A stretch of 64,000 bases of DNA from Thalassococcus_A lentus. GTDB taxonomy: Bacteria; Pseudomonadota; Alphaproteobacteria; Rhodobacterales; Rhodobacteraceae. The notes under the pieces were generated by a model, which saw only the letters and a list, made by a program, of their open reading frames with translations, had not been told where the DNA came from and searched no databases. Shown here piece by piece: positions 9,213 to 18,248 of the stretch. The DNA lies in the NCBI RefSeq assembly GCF_028023555.1, contig NZ_JAQIOY010000001.1, forward strand, positions 682,001 through 746,000, read 5' to 3'. The translations under genes and the position numbers were made by a program. How positions within the stretch are numbered: position 1 is the first letter of the stretch; every line of letters begins with the position of its first letter.

Positions 9213-11983
9213 CAGTTCCCCAATCTATCGAGCAGTGCAGGCACGTGGACCTGATCAGATTTGTAGTTGCCGGTCAGCACATGCATTACGAGGTTTACGC
9301 CAAAGCGATAGGCGATCTCGCGCTGGCGTTCCCCGGAAAAGCTGGACCCAAGGGAGACCATCGGATTGCCGCGTTCATCGCGCGCCCAGGCAGACGCCCA
9401 GTCATTGCCGCCGATCACAACCGGCGTCACGTTGTCGTTGAGATTGCGAAATGGCATGCCTTCGATCAATTCGGCATCTGGTGGTGCGGCTTCGACCCAA
9501 ACGTTGCGCCCTGTATAGCGACCCGGAAACTCCTGAAGCAGGTAGAAAGTTCGAGTCAGAACATGGTCCTGCGGCACCGATTCAAGCGGAGGAATGTCCA
9601 GCGGTGCGGCCAAGGCCTGCAGCTTGCGTCCGTTGGGCGTGTTTGCGCCAAAGCCTGCGATGTCCGCATCGCGCGTGTCGAACAGGATCATCCCGCCAGA
9701 GCGCAAATAGGTGTTCAGTTTCGCGTAGGCTGCGGCTGAAGGGGTCGGCTGATCCGTTGTGATCGGCCAGTACAGCAGCGGGAAAAACGCCAACTCGTCC
9801 GTTTCCAGATCGATGGCCATGGGCTTTGCCGGTTCCACAGACGTGCGGAAAAATAGCGAATCCGAAAGACCGCGCAGACCGGCGGCTGCCAGTTGATCCA
9901 ATTTAGCGTCGCCGGTCAGAACATGGGCCAACACGACATCCGCAGTGGCCGCGATCGCCAAGGCGTCGTCGTCCTGCGTCTGCGCCACCGCATCGTGCGG
10001 CATGATGAGCATGGCTGCCGCAAGGATGGCTGCCGAGTTTGCTCTGGCAGCCCGCAAGCGACCCGAGAGCGCGAGCGATGCAATCACGTCGATCAACAAC
10101 AATCCGATTGCCAAAGCCAGCAACCAGCCTGCCAGTGGTGTTTCCTCTGGCCGGTTCAGGCCCTCGACGGTGACATTCGCAGGCCATTGCATTGGGGTTA
10201 GCTCCGTCTCGGGGGTTACGACGTTTCGTGCAATGCTGCGGTCCTCGCCCTGGTACAGACCTGGCCGGAGGTCCGGCCCAAGAGCAGCCTGTATCAGGTC
10301 TTCTCCGGCAACGCCCGGCAAGGTGCCGCCATCACGCAGAACCCCGAAACCGTCCAGTACCATGGCTGGCTGCCAGATGGTTCCTTCCAGATCTTTTGCT
10401 TTGGGTGTGGATGCGGCCGAATACACGGCGAGCCGTTCAAGCATCTGCACAAAAAGCCCGGATAAGGGTAAAGTGGACCATTCGGCATTGGCCGTGACAT
10501 GAAACAACACGATCTGTCCCTGTCCTACGCGTTTGCGGGTCACAAGCGGGGTTCCATCGGTCAGCTGGGCGATCACACGGTCGGCGAGTGTCGGATCTGG
10601 TTGTGCCATCACCTGACTGCTGACAGTGACATCCCCGGGAATAGGCAGACCAAGGAAAGGGCTGTCTTCGCCGAAGGGTGCCAGCGTTTTGGGCTCACCC
10701 CAGCTCATGGCGCCGCCGACAGTCCGGCCACCGGCGCGCAAACGAACGGGCATCATGGGGTCTTCGGTTTCGCGGCTGACATCAGAGGCCGCAAGCCGCT
10801 GGCCGGCAAAGCGCAAAAGCATACCGCCTTTTTCCAACCACTGCGTCAGCTCTTCCTGCTCGCTGCCGGTTAGTTTGGCCACATCCGCAAGGACAATGAC
10901 ATCGGGATTGGCGGGCAGGATGTCCATCAAGGCACCGTCCAGCAAATCCGCGTTTGGTTCCAACGCGCGATGCAGGTAGTGGAGGGGCGACAGCAGTTCG
11001 AGCCCTTCGCGGTCTTCGCGCCCGGCGATCAGTGCGATTTCCCGGCGGCGTAAACTGTCATCCGGCAGACTGACTGCACCCGCGCTGCGGATGCCCTCAA
11101 TTTCGAACCGATTGATACGCGCCCTGAGTTCGGCCGGCAGAGCGAGTTCTATGCCTGCCGATAAAGCGTCGCTTTCGAAACCAACAGATGACCGCACCAG
11201 AACGGCCGGGTTGCCCGCTGGATCGGGCCCGTGACCCACCAGAAATACCTCGTTTGCCGGGCCTTCACGCAGACGGCGCAGCGTGAGGTTCAACTTGCCT
11301 TCCTCAAACCGCGCAGGTTCCAGGGCATATAGCGCACGGGGCGATTCAAAGACCGTCACACGCCCTTTGGCCTCCAAAGCAGCCAGTAGGGGCGCACGGA
11401 TTTCGCGGTTTAGTCCATCGGACATCCAATAGCTGTCAAAGCGGACTTCTGGCAGCAGTTCAACAGCGCGGGATACGCTGTCTGCGCTTGGCTCCCATGC
11501 CTCCGGCACCAGCCCTGACAGGCGTGTTCGCAAAACTTCGGAAGACAGGAATTGAACCGGTTCGGGATTTGTCAGGCGCAAAATAGCCACGGGCCGACCA
11601 TCGCGCCCGGCGCGGGCGAGCAACCCATCAAGCGCTGAGATGCGCGCGCGCCAATCACCGGCTGAGGCCCAGCTCGCATCCATGACCACGAGCAGCGGGC
11701 CATCTCCGGAGGCTTCGGTTTCGTTTTCGGGGTTCAGGACGGGGCCTGCCAGCCCGACAATAACGGCGGCAACGGCCAGTACCCTCAGCAGCAACAGCCA
11801 CCAAGGCGTGCGATCTGTAATCTGGTCGTCGTCCTTGAGGCCAAGCAACAATACCACGCCGGGAAACATGCGCCGAATGGGGGCCGGGGGCACGGCCCGC
11901 AGGATCACCCAAAGGATAGGAAGCGCCAGCAGACCCAGAAGCAGCCAAGGGGTTGTAAAACCGAGCACGCCGAACAAAGTCAT
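9212..11983 (-). CDS. BatA-like/DUF4159 domain membrane protein
   Basis: The 923-residue protein begins with a BatA-type N-terminal membrane domain (GFTTPWLLLGLLALPILW, then PPAPIRRMFPGVVLLLGL and the TPWWLLLLRVLAVAAVIVGLAGP helix), continues with a VWA-like region (LLVVMDASWASAG), has a transmembrane helix at about 633-655 and ends in a DUF4159 domain (FFPLLYWPITTDQPTP, LNTYLRSGGMILFDTRD, FNLVMHVLTGN-like end). I chose the ATG at 11983 because it overlaps the DUF58 stop by ATGA and starts the conserved MTLFGVLGF block. Together with MoxR and DUF58 it probably forms a cell-envelope chaperone or stress complex. Confidence 0.85.
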   Translation of the reverse strand: MTLFGVLGFTTPWLLLGLLALPILWVILRAVPPAPIRRMFPGVVLLLGLKDDDQITDRTPWWLLLLRVLAVAAVIVGLAGPVLNPENETEASGDGPLLVVMDASWASAGDWRARISALDGLLARAGRDGRPVAILRLTNPEPVQFLSSEVLRTRLSGLVPEAWEPSADSVSRAVELLPEVRFDSYWMSDGLNREIRAPLLAALEAKGRVTVFESPRALYALEPARFEEGKLNLTLRRLREGPANEVFLVGHGPDPAGNPAVLVRSSVGFESDALSAGIELALPAELRARINRFEIEGIRSAGAVSLPDDSLRRREIALIAGREDREGLELLSPLHYLHRALEPNADLLDGALMDILPANPDVIVLADVAKLTGSEQEELTQWLEKGGMLLRFAGQRLAASDVSRETEDPMMPVRLRAGGRTVGGAMSWGEPKTLAPFGEDSPFLGLPIPGDVTVSSQVMAQPDPTLADRVIAQLTDGTPLVTRKRVGQGQIVLFHVTANAEWSTLPLSGLFVQMLERLAVYSAASTPKAKDLEGTIWQPAMVLDGFGVLRDGGTLPGVAGEDLIQAALGPDLRPGLYQGEDRSIARNVVTPETELTPMQWPANVTVEGLNRPEETPLAGWLLALAIGLLLIDVIASLALSGRLRAARANSAAILAAAMLIMPHDAVAQTQDDDALAIAATADVVLAHVLTGDAKLDQLAAAGLRGLSDSLFFRTSVEPAKPMAIDLETDELAFFPLLYWPITTDQPTPSAAAYAKLNTYLRSGGMILFDTRDADIAGFGANTPNGRKLQALAAPLDIPPLESVPQDHVLTRTFYLLQEFPGRYTGRNVWVEAAPPDAELIEGMPFRNLNDNVTPVVIGGNDWASAWARDERGNPMVSLGSSFSGERQREIAYRFGVNLVMHVLTGNYKSDQVHVPALLDRLGN

Positions 11984-12858
11984 CCGTGACCTCCGTCCAT
12001 CGCGCGGTAGAGCCATAGCAACGCGGACTGCGCGCTTTGGTCTGTTCGGTGCGCGCTATATTGCCAACCCGTCAGATTGCACAACGACTGCAAACGCGCC
12101 TTTCGTTCGGCTAGTCTGTCGAGATACCGTTGGCGCAGTTCCCCAGCCTTCAGCGTTTCATGGGCCATGGTTCCGCCGATGCTTTCGAAAATTGTGCGTC
12201 CCTGAAATGGAAAGCTCTCTTCGGATGGATCAAGCACCTGCAGGACAACACCGCGCACGCCTCGGTCTGCGGCCTTTGTCAGGGCGGCTTCGACCGGATC
12301 AAGATCACCCAGAAAATCCGAAACGAAGACGGCTTTGGCATGGGGCAGCATGCCCCGTGCTTCGGGTTCGGCATAATCTTCTTCGCCGTCCTCGGAAAAC
12401 ATTTCTGCCAGCCGGAGTATCTGCACATCTCCGCGCCGTGGGGGCAGTTTCCAACCGGTCAGCCCGACCCGTTCGCCGCCCCGTATCAGAAGCACGGCCG
12501 CCGCAAGCGCGATAACGCGGGCGCGGTCCGCTTTGGTTGGCAAATCTTTGTTCGAGGAAAACCGCATGGATGCGCCGGGATCGACCCAAAGTTGAACACT
12601 TTGTGCAATTTGCCATTCGCGTTCGCGCACGAATTGATCGTCACCGCGCGCCGAGCGGCGCCAATCGATCTTGCGATAGCTGTCCCCGGGACGCATCGGG
12701 CGGTATTGCCAGAAATCGTCACCCAATCCCGCGCGCCGGCGCCCGTGTTCGCCCAGCAGGACTGTTCCCGCAAGTTGCTCGGCCCGTGCCAGAAGGGCCG
12801 GAAAACGGCTGGCTTCTTCTTGCGCCCGCTGGCGCAGTTGGGTGACGGTTGATGTCAC
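11980..12858 (-). CDS. DUF58 domain-containing protein
   Basis: The 292-residue DUF58 protein carries the family block YRPMRPGDSYRKIDWRRSARGDD near residues 50-72 and a VWA-like C-terminal part with DFLGDLDPVEAAL. DUF58 proteins are partners of MoxR AAA+ ATPases, usually cytoplasmic or membrane associated. The start is a GTG at 12858 that overlaps the moxR stop (GTGA); the next gene overlaps its stop by ATGA, so the order moxR-DUF58-DUF4159 is one tightly coupled message. Confidence 0.9.
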   Translation of the reverse strand: MTSTVTQLRQRAQEEASRFPALLARAEQLAGTVLLGEHGRRRAGLGDDFWQYRPMRPGDSYRKIDWRRSARGDDQFVREREWQIAQSVQLWVDPGASMRFSSNKDLPTKADRARVIALAAAVLLIRGGERVGLTGWKLPPRRGDVQILRLAEMFSEDGEEDYAEPEARGMLPHAKAVFVSDFLGDLDPVEAALTKAADRGVRGVVLQVLDPSEESFPFQGRTIFESIGGTMAHETLKAGELRQRYLDRLAERKARLQSLCNLTGWQYSAHRTDQSAQSALLWLYRAMDGGHG

Positions 12859-13862
12859 GCGGCGGCCTCGGTGCGAGCCATCCCTGCCGCGATCTCGTCG
12901 ATCAAAGCCCCGAGGTCTTCGCCGCGTGCACGGGCCGAGAAACTGAGGGCCATTCTGTGCACGAGAACCGGCCGTGCCATATCCAGAACGTCTTCGGGGG
13001 AGGGTGCGAGACGCCCTTGCAGCAACGCGCGCGCCCGTACCGTCAACATCAAAGCCTGCGCCGCACGCGGGCCGGGACCCCAGGCGACAACCTCTTTTAC
13101 TTTGTCCGAAGCGGCAGGATCATCCGGACGGAATGCGCGGACCAAATCAAGGATCATTTCGACGACCGCATCGCCGACAGGCATACGGCGCAGAAGGTGT
13201 TGTGCGGCGATCAGGGATTCACCGTCGAACACCTGAGTGGATTGCGCTTCCTCGGTGCCGGTTGTCGCCAGCAGGATGTCCTTTTCGGTGTCGCGGGTCG
13301 GGTAAGGCACGTCAATTTGCACCAAAAACCGGTCAAGCTGCGCTTCCGGCAGGGGGTAGGTGCCTTCCTGTTCGATCGGGTTCTGGGTGGCAAGCACGTG
13401 AAACGGTGCGTCGAGGCTGCGGGTTTCCCCGGCAACCGTCACGACTTTTTCCTGCATGGCTTGCAGCAACGCCGATTGGGTCCGCGGGCTCGCACGGTTG
13501 ATTTCATCCGCCATCAGCAGTTGGCAAAAAATCGGACCTTCAATGAATTTGAATGCACGGCTTCCATCGCTTCCGGTTTCGAGCACTTCGGATCCCAGAA
13601 TATCCGATGGCATCAGATCGGGCGTGAACTGAACGCGGTTCCCGTTGAGCCCCATCACAGTGGAGAGCGTTTCAACCAAACGGGTTTTCCCGAGCCCTGG
13701 CAGGCCGATCAAAAGCGCATGCCCTCCGCAAAGCAGAGCGGACAACGTCAGATCGACGACCCGTTCCTGCCCGATGAAACGGGATGTGATCGACGTTTTG
13801 GCCGCGGCCAGTTTTTCTTCCAGCGCCTCAATATCGGCGACCAGATCTTCGGCCTTGGTCAT
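12855..13862 (-). CDS. moxR: MoxR family AAA+ ATPase
   Basis: The 335-residue AAA+ ATPase has Walker A GLPGLGKT at residues 53-60, Walker B LLMADEINRASPRTQ, sensor-type ATQNPIEQEGTYPLPEAQLDRF and the GPGPRAAQAL lid motif. MoxR proteins act as chaperones that assemble or activate partner complexes with VWA-domain proteins, which here are encoded directly downstream. I chose the ATG at 13862 because MTKAEDLVADIEALEEKL is the usual family beginning; the long upstream extension lacks homology. It heads the minus-strand run and diverges from the DUF1285 gene across about 70 bp that must hold both promoters. Confidence 0.95.
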   Translation of the reverse strand: MTKAEDLVADIEALEEKLAAAKTSITSRFIGQERVVDLTLSALLCGGHALLIGLPGLGKTRLVETLSTVMGLNGNRVQFTPDLMPSDILGSEVLETGSDGSRAFKFIEGPIFCQLLMADEINRASPRTQSALLQAMQEKVVTVAGETRSLDAPFHVLATQNPIEQEGTYPLPEAQLDRFLVQIDVPYPTRDTEKDILLATTGTEEAQSTQVFDGESLIAAQHLLRRMPVGDAVVEMILDLVRAFRPDDPAASDKVKEVVAWGPGPRAAQALMLTVRARALLQGRLAPSPEDVLDMARPVLVHRMALSFSARARGEDLGALIDEIAAGMARTEAAA

Positions 13863-13932
13863 GGTATCGCTCCTGTTCGAACTATATGCGTTATGTAAGA
13901 GTGTATCTCTGGCTTTCAAAATGGCAAAACGA

Positions 13933-14523
13933 ATGAGCGCACAAAATATCGTGACCCCCTCGGCAGAAGGCCTTGCTGCATCGGCGCGCGCCGCGGCAAA
14001 GGGTAAGGGGCTTCCGCCTGTACACAAGTGGAATCCGCCGTTTTGCGGCGATCTGGACATGCGTATCGCGCGCGATGGCACGTGGTTCTATCTTGGCACG
14101 CCCATTGGGCGTTTTGAGTTAGTGAAACTGTTTTCGACCATCCTGCGCCGTGACGGTGATGATTATTTTTTGGTCACACCGGTCGAAAAAGTCGGCATCA
14201 CGGTCGATGATGCACCTTTTGTCGCCACGGACTTCGAAGCAGAAGGCACGGGACAAGAGCAGGTTTTGACCTTTCAGACTCACGTGGGCGATTTTTCGGT
14301 CGCCTCGGCAGATCATCCCATCCGAGTTGAGCGAGACCCCGACACGGGTGAGCCGTCGCCCTACGTGCTTGTGCGCGCAAATCTCGAGGCCCTGATAGAT
14401 CGCAAGAGTTTTTACAGGATTGTAGAGTTGGGCACACATCACGAAGGCTGGTTCGGTTTGTGGTCATCGGGAACCTTTTTCCCGATTATCCCGTCCGATG
14501 AGCTGCCCCCAGACGAAAGCTAA
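13933..14523 (+). CDS. DUF1285 domain-containing protein
   Basis: The 196-residue protein belongs to the DUF1285 family, whose function is unknown. Visible family blocks are HKWNPPFCGDLDMRIARDGTW, YLGTPIGR, LVKLFSTILRRD, YFLVTPVEKVGI and the end NLEALIDRKSFYRIVELG. I start it at the ATG at 13933 (MSAQNIV); the ATG at 13921 in the same frame is as likely, and neither has a clear ribosome site. It is divergent from moxR and lies three bases before the downstream isomerase-like gene. Confidence 0.85.
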   Translation: MSAQNIVTPSAEGLAASARAAAKGKGLPPVHKWNPPFCGDLDMRIARDGTWFYLGTPIGRFELVKLFSTILRRDGDDYFLVTPVEKVGITVDDAPFVATDFEAEGTGQEQVLTFQTHVGDFSVASADHPIRVERDPDTGEPSPYVLVRANLEALIDRKSFYRIVELGTHHEGWFGLWSSGTFFPIIPSDELPPDES

Positions 14524-14526
14524 GCT

Positions 14527-15291
14527 ATGAAAATTGCAGCCAATCTGACCATGCTGTTCCCGGATGTCCCGATGGAGGACCGACCGCAACACGCCGCCAA
14601 TCTGGGCTTTGATGGGGTTGAATGTCTCTTGCCATATGACCAAGGGGCAGAGGCGTTCAAGCAAAGGCTGGACCAGTCCGAAATGCCGCTTGCCTTGATC
14701 AACACACCAGAACCGGGGTGGGCAAACGGCGACCGGGGGCGCGGCGCAATTCCTTCAGAGATGAGCCGCTTTCGCCGTGAATTTGAAGAAGCTCTGGAAT
14801 TTGCGCATGCCAGCAAAGCGCAGCGTCTGCACGTCATGGCAGGCCTGACGCAGGACGATGCTGCGTTTGACACATTCGTGGAAAACTTGCGCTGGGCCAC
14901 GGCTTTGTCTGGTGAATTGCCATTGTGCATTGAGCCGCTCAATCCGATCGATATGCCGGGGTATTTTCTGAACGACTATGCTCTTGCCCGGCGGGTAATC
15001 GACGCCGTCGACGCCCCGAACCTTGGTCTGCAATACGACAGCTGGCACGCGGCGCGCATTCACGGCGATCCTCTCAAGGTTTGGCAGGATCACGCCGAAG
15101 CGGTGACACATGTCCAGATCGCCGGCTTTGAAGGACGTGGGGCGCCCAATTCGAACAACGCCCCCGAGGCAGAGCTTCTGAAGGCGATTGGTAAGAGTTC
15201 TTATAACGGTTGGGTCAGTGCCGAATTCGTTTGCCAGCCCGACGAAACCGCAGGCTGGCTGAATGATGTACGGGCCTGTTTAGAGGCTTGA
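14527..15291 (+). CDS. hyi: Hydroxypyruvate isomerase-like TIM-barrel protein
   Basis: The 254-residue TIM-barrel sugar isomerase (xylose-isomerase-like superfamily) best fits the Hyi group that interconverts hydroxypyruvate and tartronate semialdehyde. Motifs include the start MKIAANLTMLFPDVP, a GFDGVECLLPYD strand, the metal-ligand strand CIEPLNPIDMPGYFL, LGLQYDSWHA with likely metal-binding Asp and His, and HVQIAGFEGRGAPNS followed by GWVSAEFVC. No glyoxylate genes are adjacent, so the substrate is inferred. It follows the DUF1285 stop by three bases. Confidence 0.82.
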   Translation: MKIAANLTMLFPDVPMEDRPQHAANLGFDGVECLLPYDQGAEAFKQRLDQSEMPLALINTPEPGWANGDRGRGAIPSEMSRFRREFEEALEFAHASKAQRLHVMAGLTQDDAAFDTFVENLRWATALSGELPLCIEPLNPIDMPGYFLNDYALARRVIDAVDAPNLGLQYDSWHAARIHGDPLKVWQDHAEAVTHVQIAGFEGRGAPNSNNAPEAELLKAIGKSSYNGWVSAEFVCQPDETAGWLNDVRACLEA

Positions 15292-15310
15292 TCCAAAGCA
15301 ATTGTCGACG

Positions 15311-16129
15311 TCAGTCGCCCAGCTTGGCATGTACCTCATCAAGATCGATCTCACCGATTGGCATTTTATTCGATGGGTCATCGAAGTCGTATTTGAACAG
15401 TGCAAAATCGCGGTGATAGATCTCTTTCATCAGATGCATCGAAAGATCGTCGAAATAGTCTTCGACCGGATGCGCGCGTTTGGGGCCATGGCCCTCGGAT
15501 TCATTGAAGCGCGGGATGTTTGCCAGATCGATTGAATGCGGTGTTTCAATGCTGTCCAGCACCTGCTGCATGCCGTCGTTGAACTTTTCAGTCCAGAAAA
15601 TCTTTTTGTAGCGACCGCCGTTCACGATGAATGTGCTGACATGACCCGACATGGCAGACCAGTGAATGTCTGGCTCCATCGGACGACGCCAGCGAATGGT
15701 GTCACGGGTGAAAAGCAAAAAGCGTCGGAAGCTTTTGATCTGGTCGAAATCTTCTTTGCCATCATCGCCGCCTACCTCGATCCCATATTTCTGGATCAGA
15801 AGAGGGACAAGATTCCCGCGGTAGCGTTTGCCGTTCCGCTGAATGCCGCAGATCTTGTCAAAGAAGCTCGAAAGGATGCGCGTGTAGGGATTGCGCACGC
15901 AGGTAAACGCCAAAGACGTCTGAGTCTTGACGTTGGCCTTGATCGCATCTTGGCTTTCTTCGCGGGCCCACTTGTGAAGGCCTTCGGTGGCATCGTGAAT
16001 GTCACCGTCGAAAAACGTGCCGTGATCCGAGTAGTACATGATCTGACCAATGGTCGAACACGCGCATTTCGGGACGACCCGATATACGACACTTTGACTC
16101 TCGGTCATCCAGGTTCCGGGAAAACCCAT
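15311..16129 (-). CDS. Sulfotransferase family 2 protein
   Basis: The 272-residue protein has the two PAPS-binding elements of the carbohydrate sulfotransferase fold: a 5'-phosphosulfate loop PKCACST (residues 20-26) after VVYRVV, and a 3'-phosphate site RNPYTRILS (79-87; RxPxxRxxS pattern). Such enzymes move sulfate from PAPS to sugars or other acceptors. GGAGG lies eight bases before the ATG. It is divergent from a glycosyltransferase gene, which suggests that the two modify the same exported or surface glycan. The acceptor is unknown. Confidence 0.83.
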   Translation of the reverse strand: MGFPGTWMTESQSVVYRVVPKCACSTIGQIMYYSDHGTFFDGDIHDATEGLHKWAREESQDAIKANVKTQTSLAFTCVRNPYTRILSSFFDKICGIQRNGKRYRGNLVPLLIQKYGIEVGGDDGKEDFDQIKSFRRFLLFTRDTIRWRRPMEPDIHWSAMSGHVSTFIVNGGRYKKIFWTEKFNDGMQQVLDSIETPHSIDLANIPRFNESEGHGPKRAHPVEDYFDDLSMHLMKEIYHRDFALFKYDFDDPSNKMPIGEIDLDEVHAKLGD

Positions 16130-16274
16130 GCCTGCTGCCTCCGGATTTTATTGTCTTATTGACGCTCTTACGCCTGATTTGCTTCAAAAAAGCAAAGAAA
16201 GCAGGTTTATTCAACGTGTGTTCATCTCTATCAACATAAACAATCGGGCAAAAATAGGGCAGATCGTTTCCTGA

Positions 16275-17852
16275 ATGGCAAAAATTGCCTTCATACTCCT
16301 GTGTCACAAGGACCCTGACGCCATCATCAAGCAGGCGCAGAGTCTGACAGCTGTGGGCGACTATATGTCGATCCACTTCGATGCGCGTGCCAATCCGGAA
16401 CATTATCAAAAGATTCGCGACGCGCTGAAAGACAACGACCATGTGACCTTTGCGGCCAAACGTATCAAGTGCGGGTGGGGCGAATGGTCGTTGGTGCAGG
16501 CGACTTTGAACGCAGTAGAAGCGGCTGTGGATGCCTTTCCGCGTGCGACGCATTTCTACATGCTGTCGGGCGACTGCATGGCGATCAAGTCCGCTGAATA
16601 CGCCCATGAGCTGCTGGACCGCAGGGAATGTGACTACATCGAGAGCTTTGACTATTTCGATTCCGACTGGATCAAAACGGGATGGAAAGAGGAACGCTTG
16701 ATTTATCGCCATTGGTTCAACGAACGCACGCAGAAACGCCGGTTTTACTGGATGTTCGAAGCGCAAAAACGTTTGGGCATCACCCGGGACATCCCCGAAG
16801 ACATCGAGGTTATGATCGGCAGCCAGTGGTGGTGTCTGCGCAGGCGCACGATCGAATGGATTTTGGATTTCGTGAAACGGCGCAAGGACGTGATGCGCTT
16901 TTTCAGGACGACGTGGATTCCCGACGAGACCTTCTTTCAGACCATTGTTCGACATCTCGTCCCGGCCCACGAAATCGAAAGCCGGACACTGACATTCCTG
17001 ATGTTCTCGGATTATGGGATGCCAGTCACGTTCTACAACGATCACTATGATCTGTTGCTGAGTCAGGATTTCCTCTTCGCTCGCAAGATCAGCCCGGATG
17101 CCACCGAACTGCGCAGGCGTTTGGGTGTTTTGTATTCGTCAGACGGACAGCGATTCCAGATTTCGAACGAGGGCCGCTCACTTTATAAGTTCCTGACTGA
17201 AAAGGGACGGATCGGGCGTCGCTTTGCGTCGCGGTTCTGGGAAAAGGAAAGCTCGCTCGGGCGTGAACGCGAGCTGTTGATCATCGTCTGCAAGAAATGG
17301 CACGTTGCCAAACGCTTGCTTGAGCGTATCCGACAGATGACCAACATTCCGTGCATTGAGTATCTGTTCAACGAAGACAGTTGCCCGCTTCCTGATCTGG
17401 GCGGCATTCAGTCGACCATGGGAAAACGACACCGGCACAGGCGTGCCTTGATGCGCATGTTGTTCGACTACTATGACACAGACAGGTTGATCGTTTGCAT
17501 GGACCCTGCGAACCTTGACCTGCTCGAAGACTTTGGTCGTGACCGTTCATTGACGCGCATTCTCGAAATTGAGTGTCACTTCTCGGATGAGTATCTGATC
17601 GGGCACGCGATGCGGGTTGGTCTGGCCGGAGACCGCACACCACCTGAAACTATTCAGCGCCTTTTGCCGACCGTGCGCAACGACATGACCCACGAAAGCG
17701 ACCGCATTCGGGACGCCAACTTCGAAAATTTCCTGCGTGTCAGGGAAGTGGATCCAACGGATGTTTCGGCCCGGGCGATCAGTGAGTTTTTGACCGTGCC
17801 TCAGGACAAGGCCCACGAAATCCTGTCACACGACCACCTATATGCCGATTGA
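16275..17852 (+). CDS. Beta-1,6-N-acetylglucosaminyltransferase-like protein with C-terminal DUF5928-type region
   Basis: The 525-residue protein has an N-terminal glycosyltransferase family 14 (Core-2/I-branching) domain: the start MAKIAFILLCHKDP, FYMLSGDCMAIKS, GSQWWCLRRRTIEWI and TWIPDETFFQTI, which are hallmark blocks. From about residue 310 to the end it carries a separate domain, containing ELLIIVCKKWHVAKRL, that I recognise from Rhodobacteraceae proteins (DUF5928) with no known function. No clear ribosome site precedes the ATG. The HIT gene follows nine bases after its stop. It is likely cytoplasmic and involved in surface glycan synthesis. Confidence 0.8.
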   Translation: MAKIAFILLCHKDPDAIIKQAQSLTAVGDYMSIHFDARANPEHYQKIRDALKDNDHVTFAAKRIKCGWGEWSLVQATLNAVEAAVDAFPRATHFYMLSGDCMAIKSAEYAHELLDRRECDYIESFDYFDSDWIKTGWKEERLIYRHWFNERTQKRRFYWMFEAQKRLGITRDIPEDIEVMIGSQWWCLRRRTIEWILDFVKRRKDVMRFFRTTWIPDETFFQTIVRHLVPAHEIESRTLTFLMFSDYGMPVTFYNDHYDLLLSQDFLFARKISPDATELRRRLGVLYSSDGQRFQISNEGRSLYKFLTEKGRIGRRFASRFWEKESSLGRERELLIIVCKKWHVAKRLLERIRQMTNIPCIEYLFNEDSCPLPDLGGIQSTMGKRHRHRRALMRMLFDYYDTDRLIVCMDPANLDLLEDFGRDRSLTRILEIECHFSDEYLIGHAMRVGLAGDRTPPETIQRLLPTVRNDMTHESDRIRDANFENFLRVREVDPTDVSARAISEFLTVPQDKAHEILSHDHLYAD

Positions 17853-17860
17853 GGACCTTG

Positions 17861-18229
17861 ATGGCTTATCAATATGACGATCAAAATATCTTTGCCAAAA
17901 TTCTGCGCGGGGAAATTCCAAACGACACGGTTCTGGAAACCGAACACAGTCTTGCGTTCCGGGATATTCAGCCTCAGGCGCCGGTGCACATTCTGGTTAT
18001 TCCGCGCGGCCCTTACGTCTGTTTTGACCATTTTGCGCAAGAGGCCAGCGATGCCGAAATCACTGACTACGTGCGCGCGGTGGGCGAGGTTTGCAAAATG
18101 AATGGTCTGGAAACAGACGGCTTCAGGCTCATTGCAAACGCAGGTCATGACGGCGTTCAGGAAGTGCCGCATTTGCATGTGCATATTCTGGCCGGGCGCA
18201 TGTTGGGCAGAATGCTCGCCAAGGCATGA
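17861..18229 (+). CDS. HIT family nucleotide-binding protein
   Basis: The 122-residue histidine-triad protein has HLHVHIL with His104, His106 and His108; family members hydrolyse AMP-lysine-like or adenosine phosphoramidate substrates. The N-terminal NIFAKILRGEIPNDTVLETE block is diagnostic for the HinT-like branch. I use the ATG at 17861, which has GAGGA six bases before it; a TTG at 17849 is in frame. It is downstream of the glycosyltransferase gene and probably co-transcribed. Confidence 0.93.
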   Translation: MAYQYDDQNIFAKILRGEIPNDTVLETEHSLAFRDIQPQAPVHILVIPRGPYVCFDHFAQEASDAEITDYVRAVGEVCKMNGLETDGFRLIANAGHDGVQEVPHLHVHILAGRMLGRMLAKA

Positions 18230-18248
18230 GACGGTTCAGGGGCCTGAC

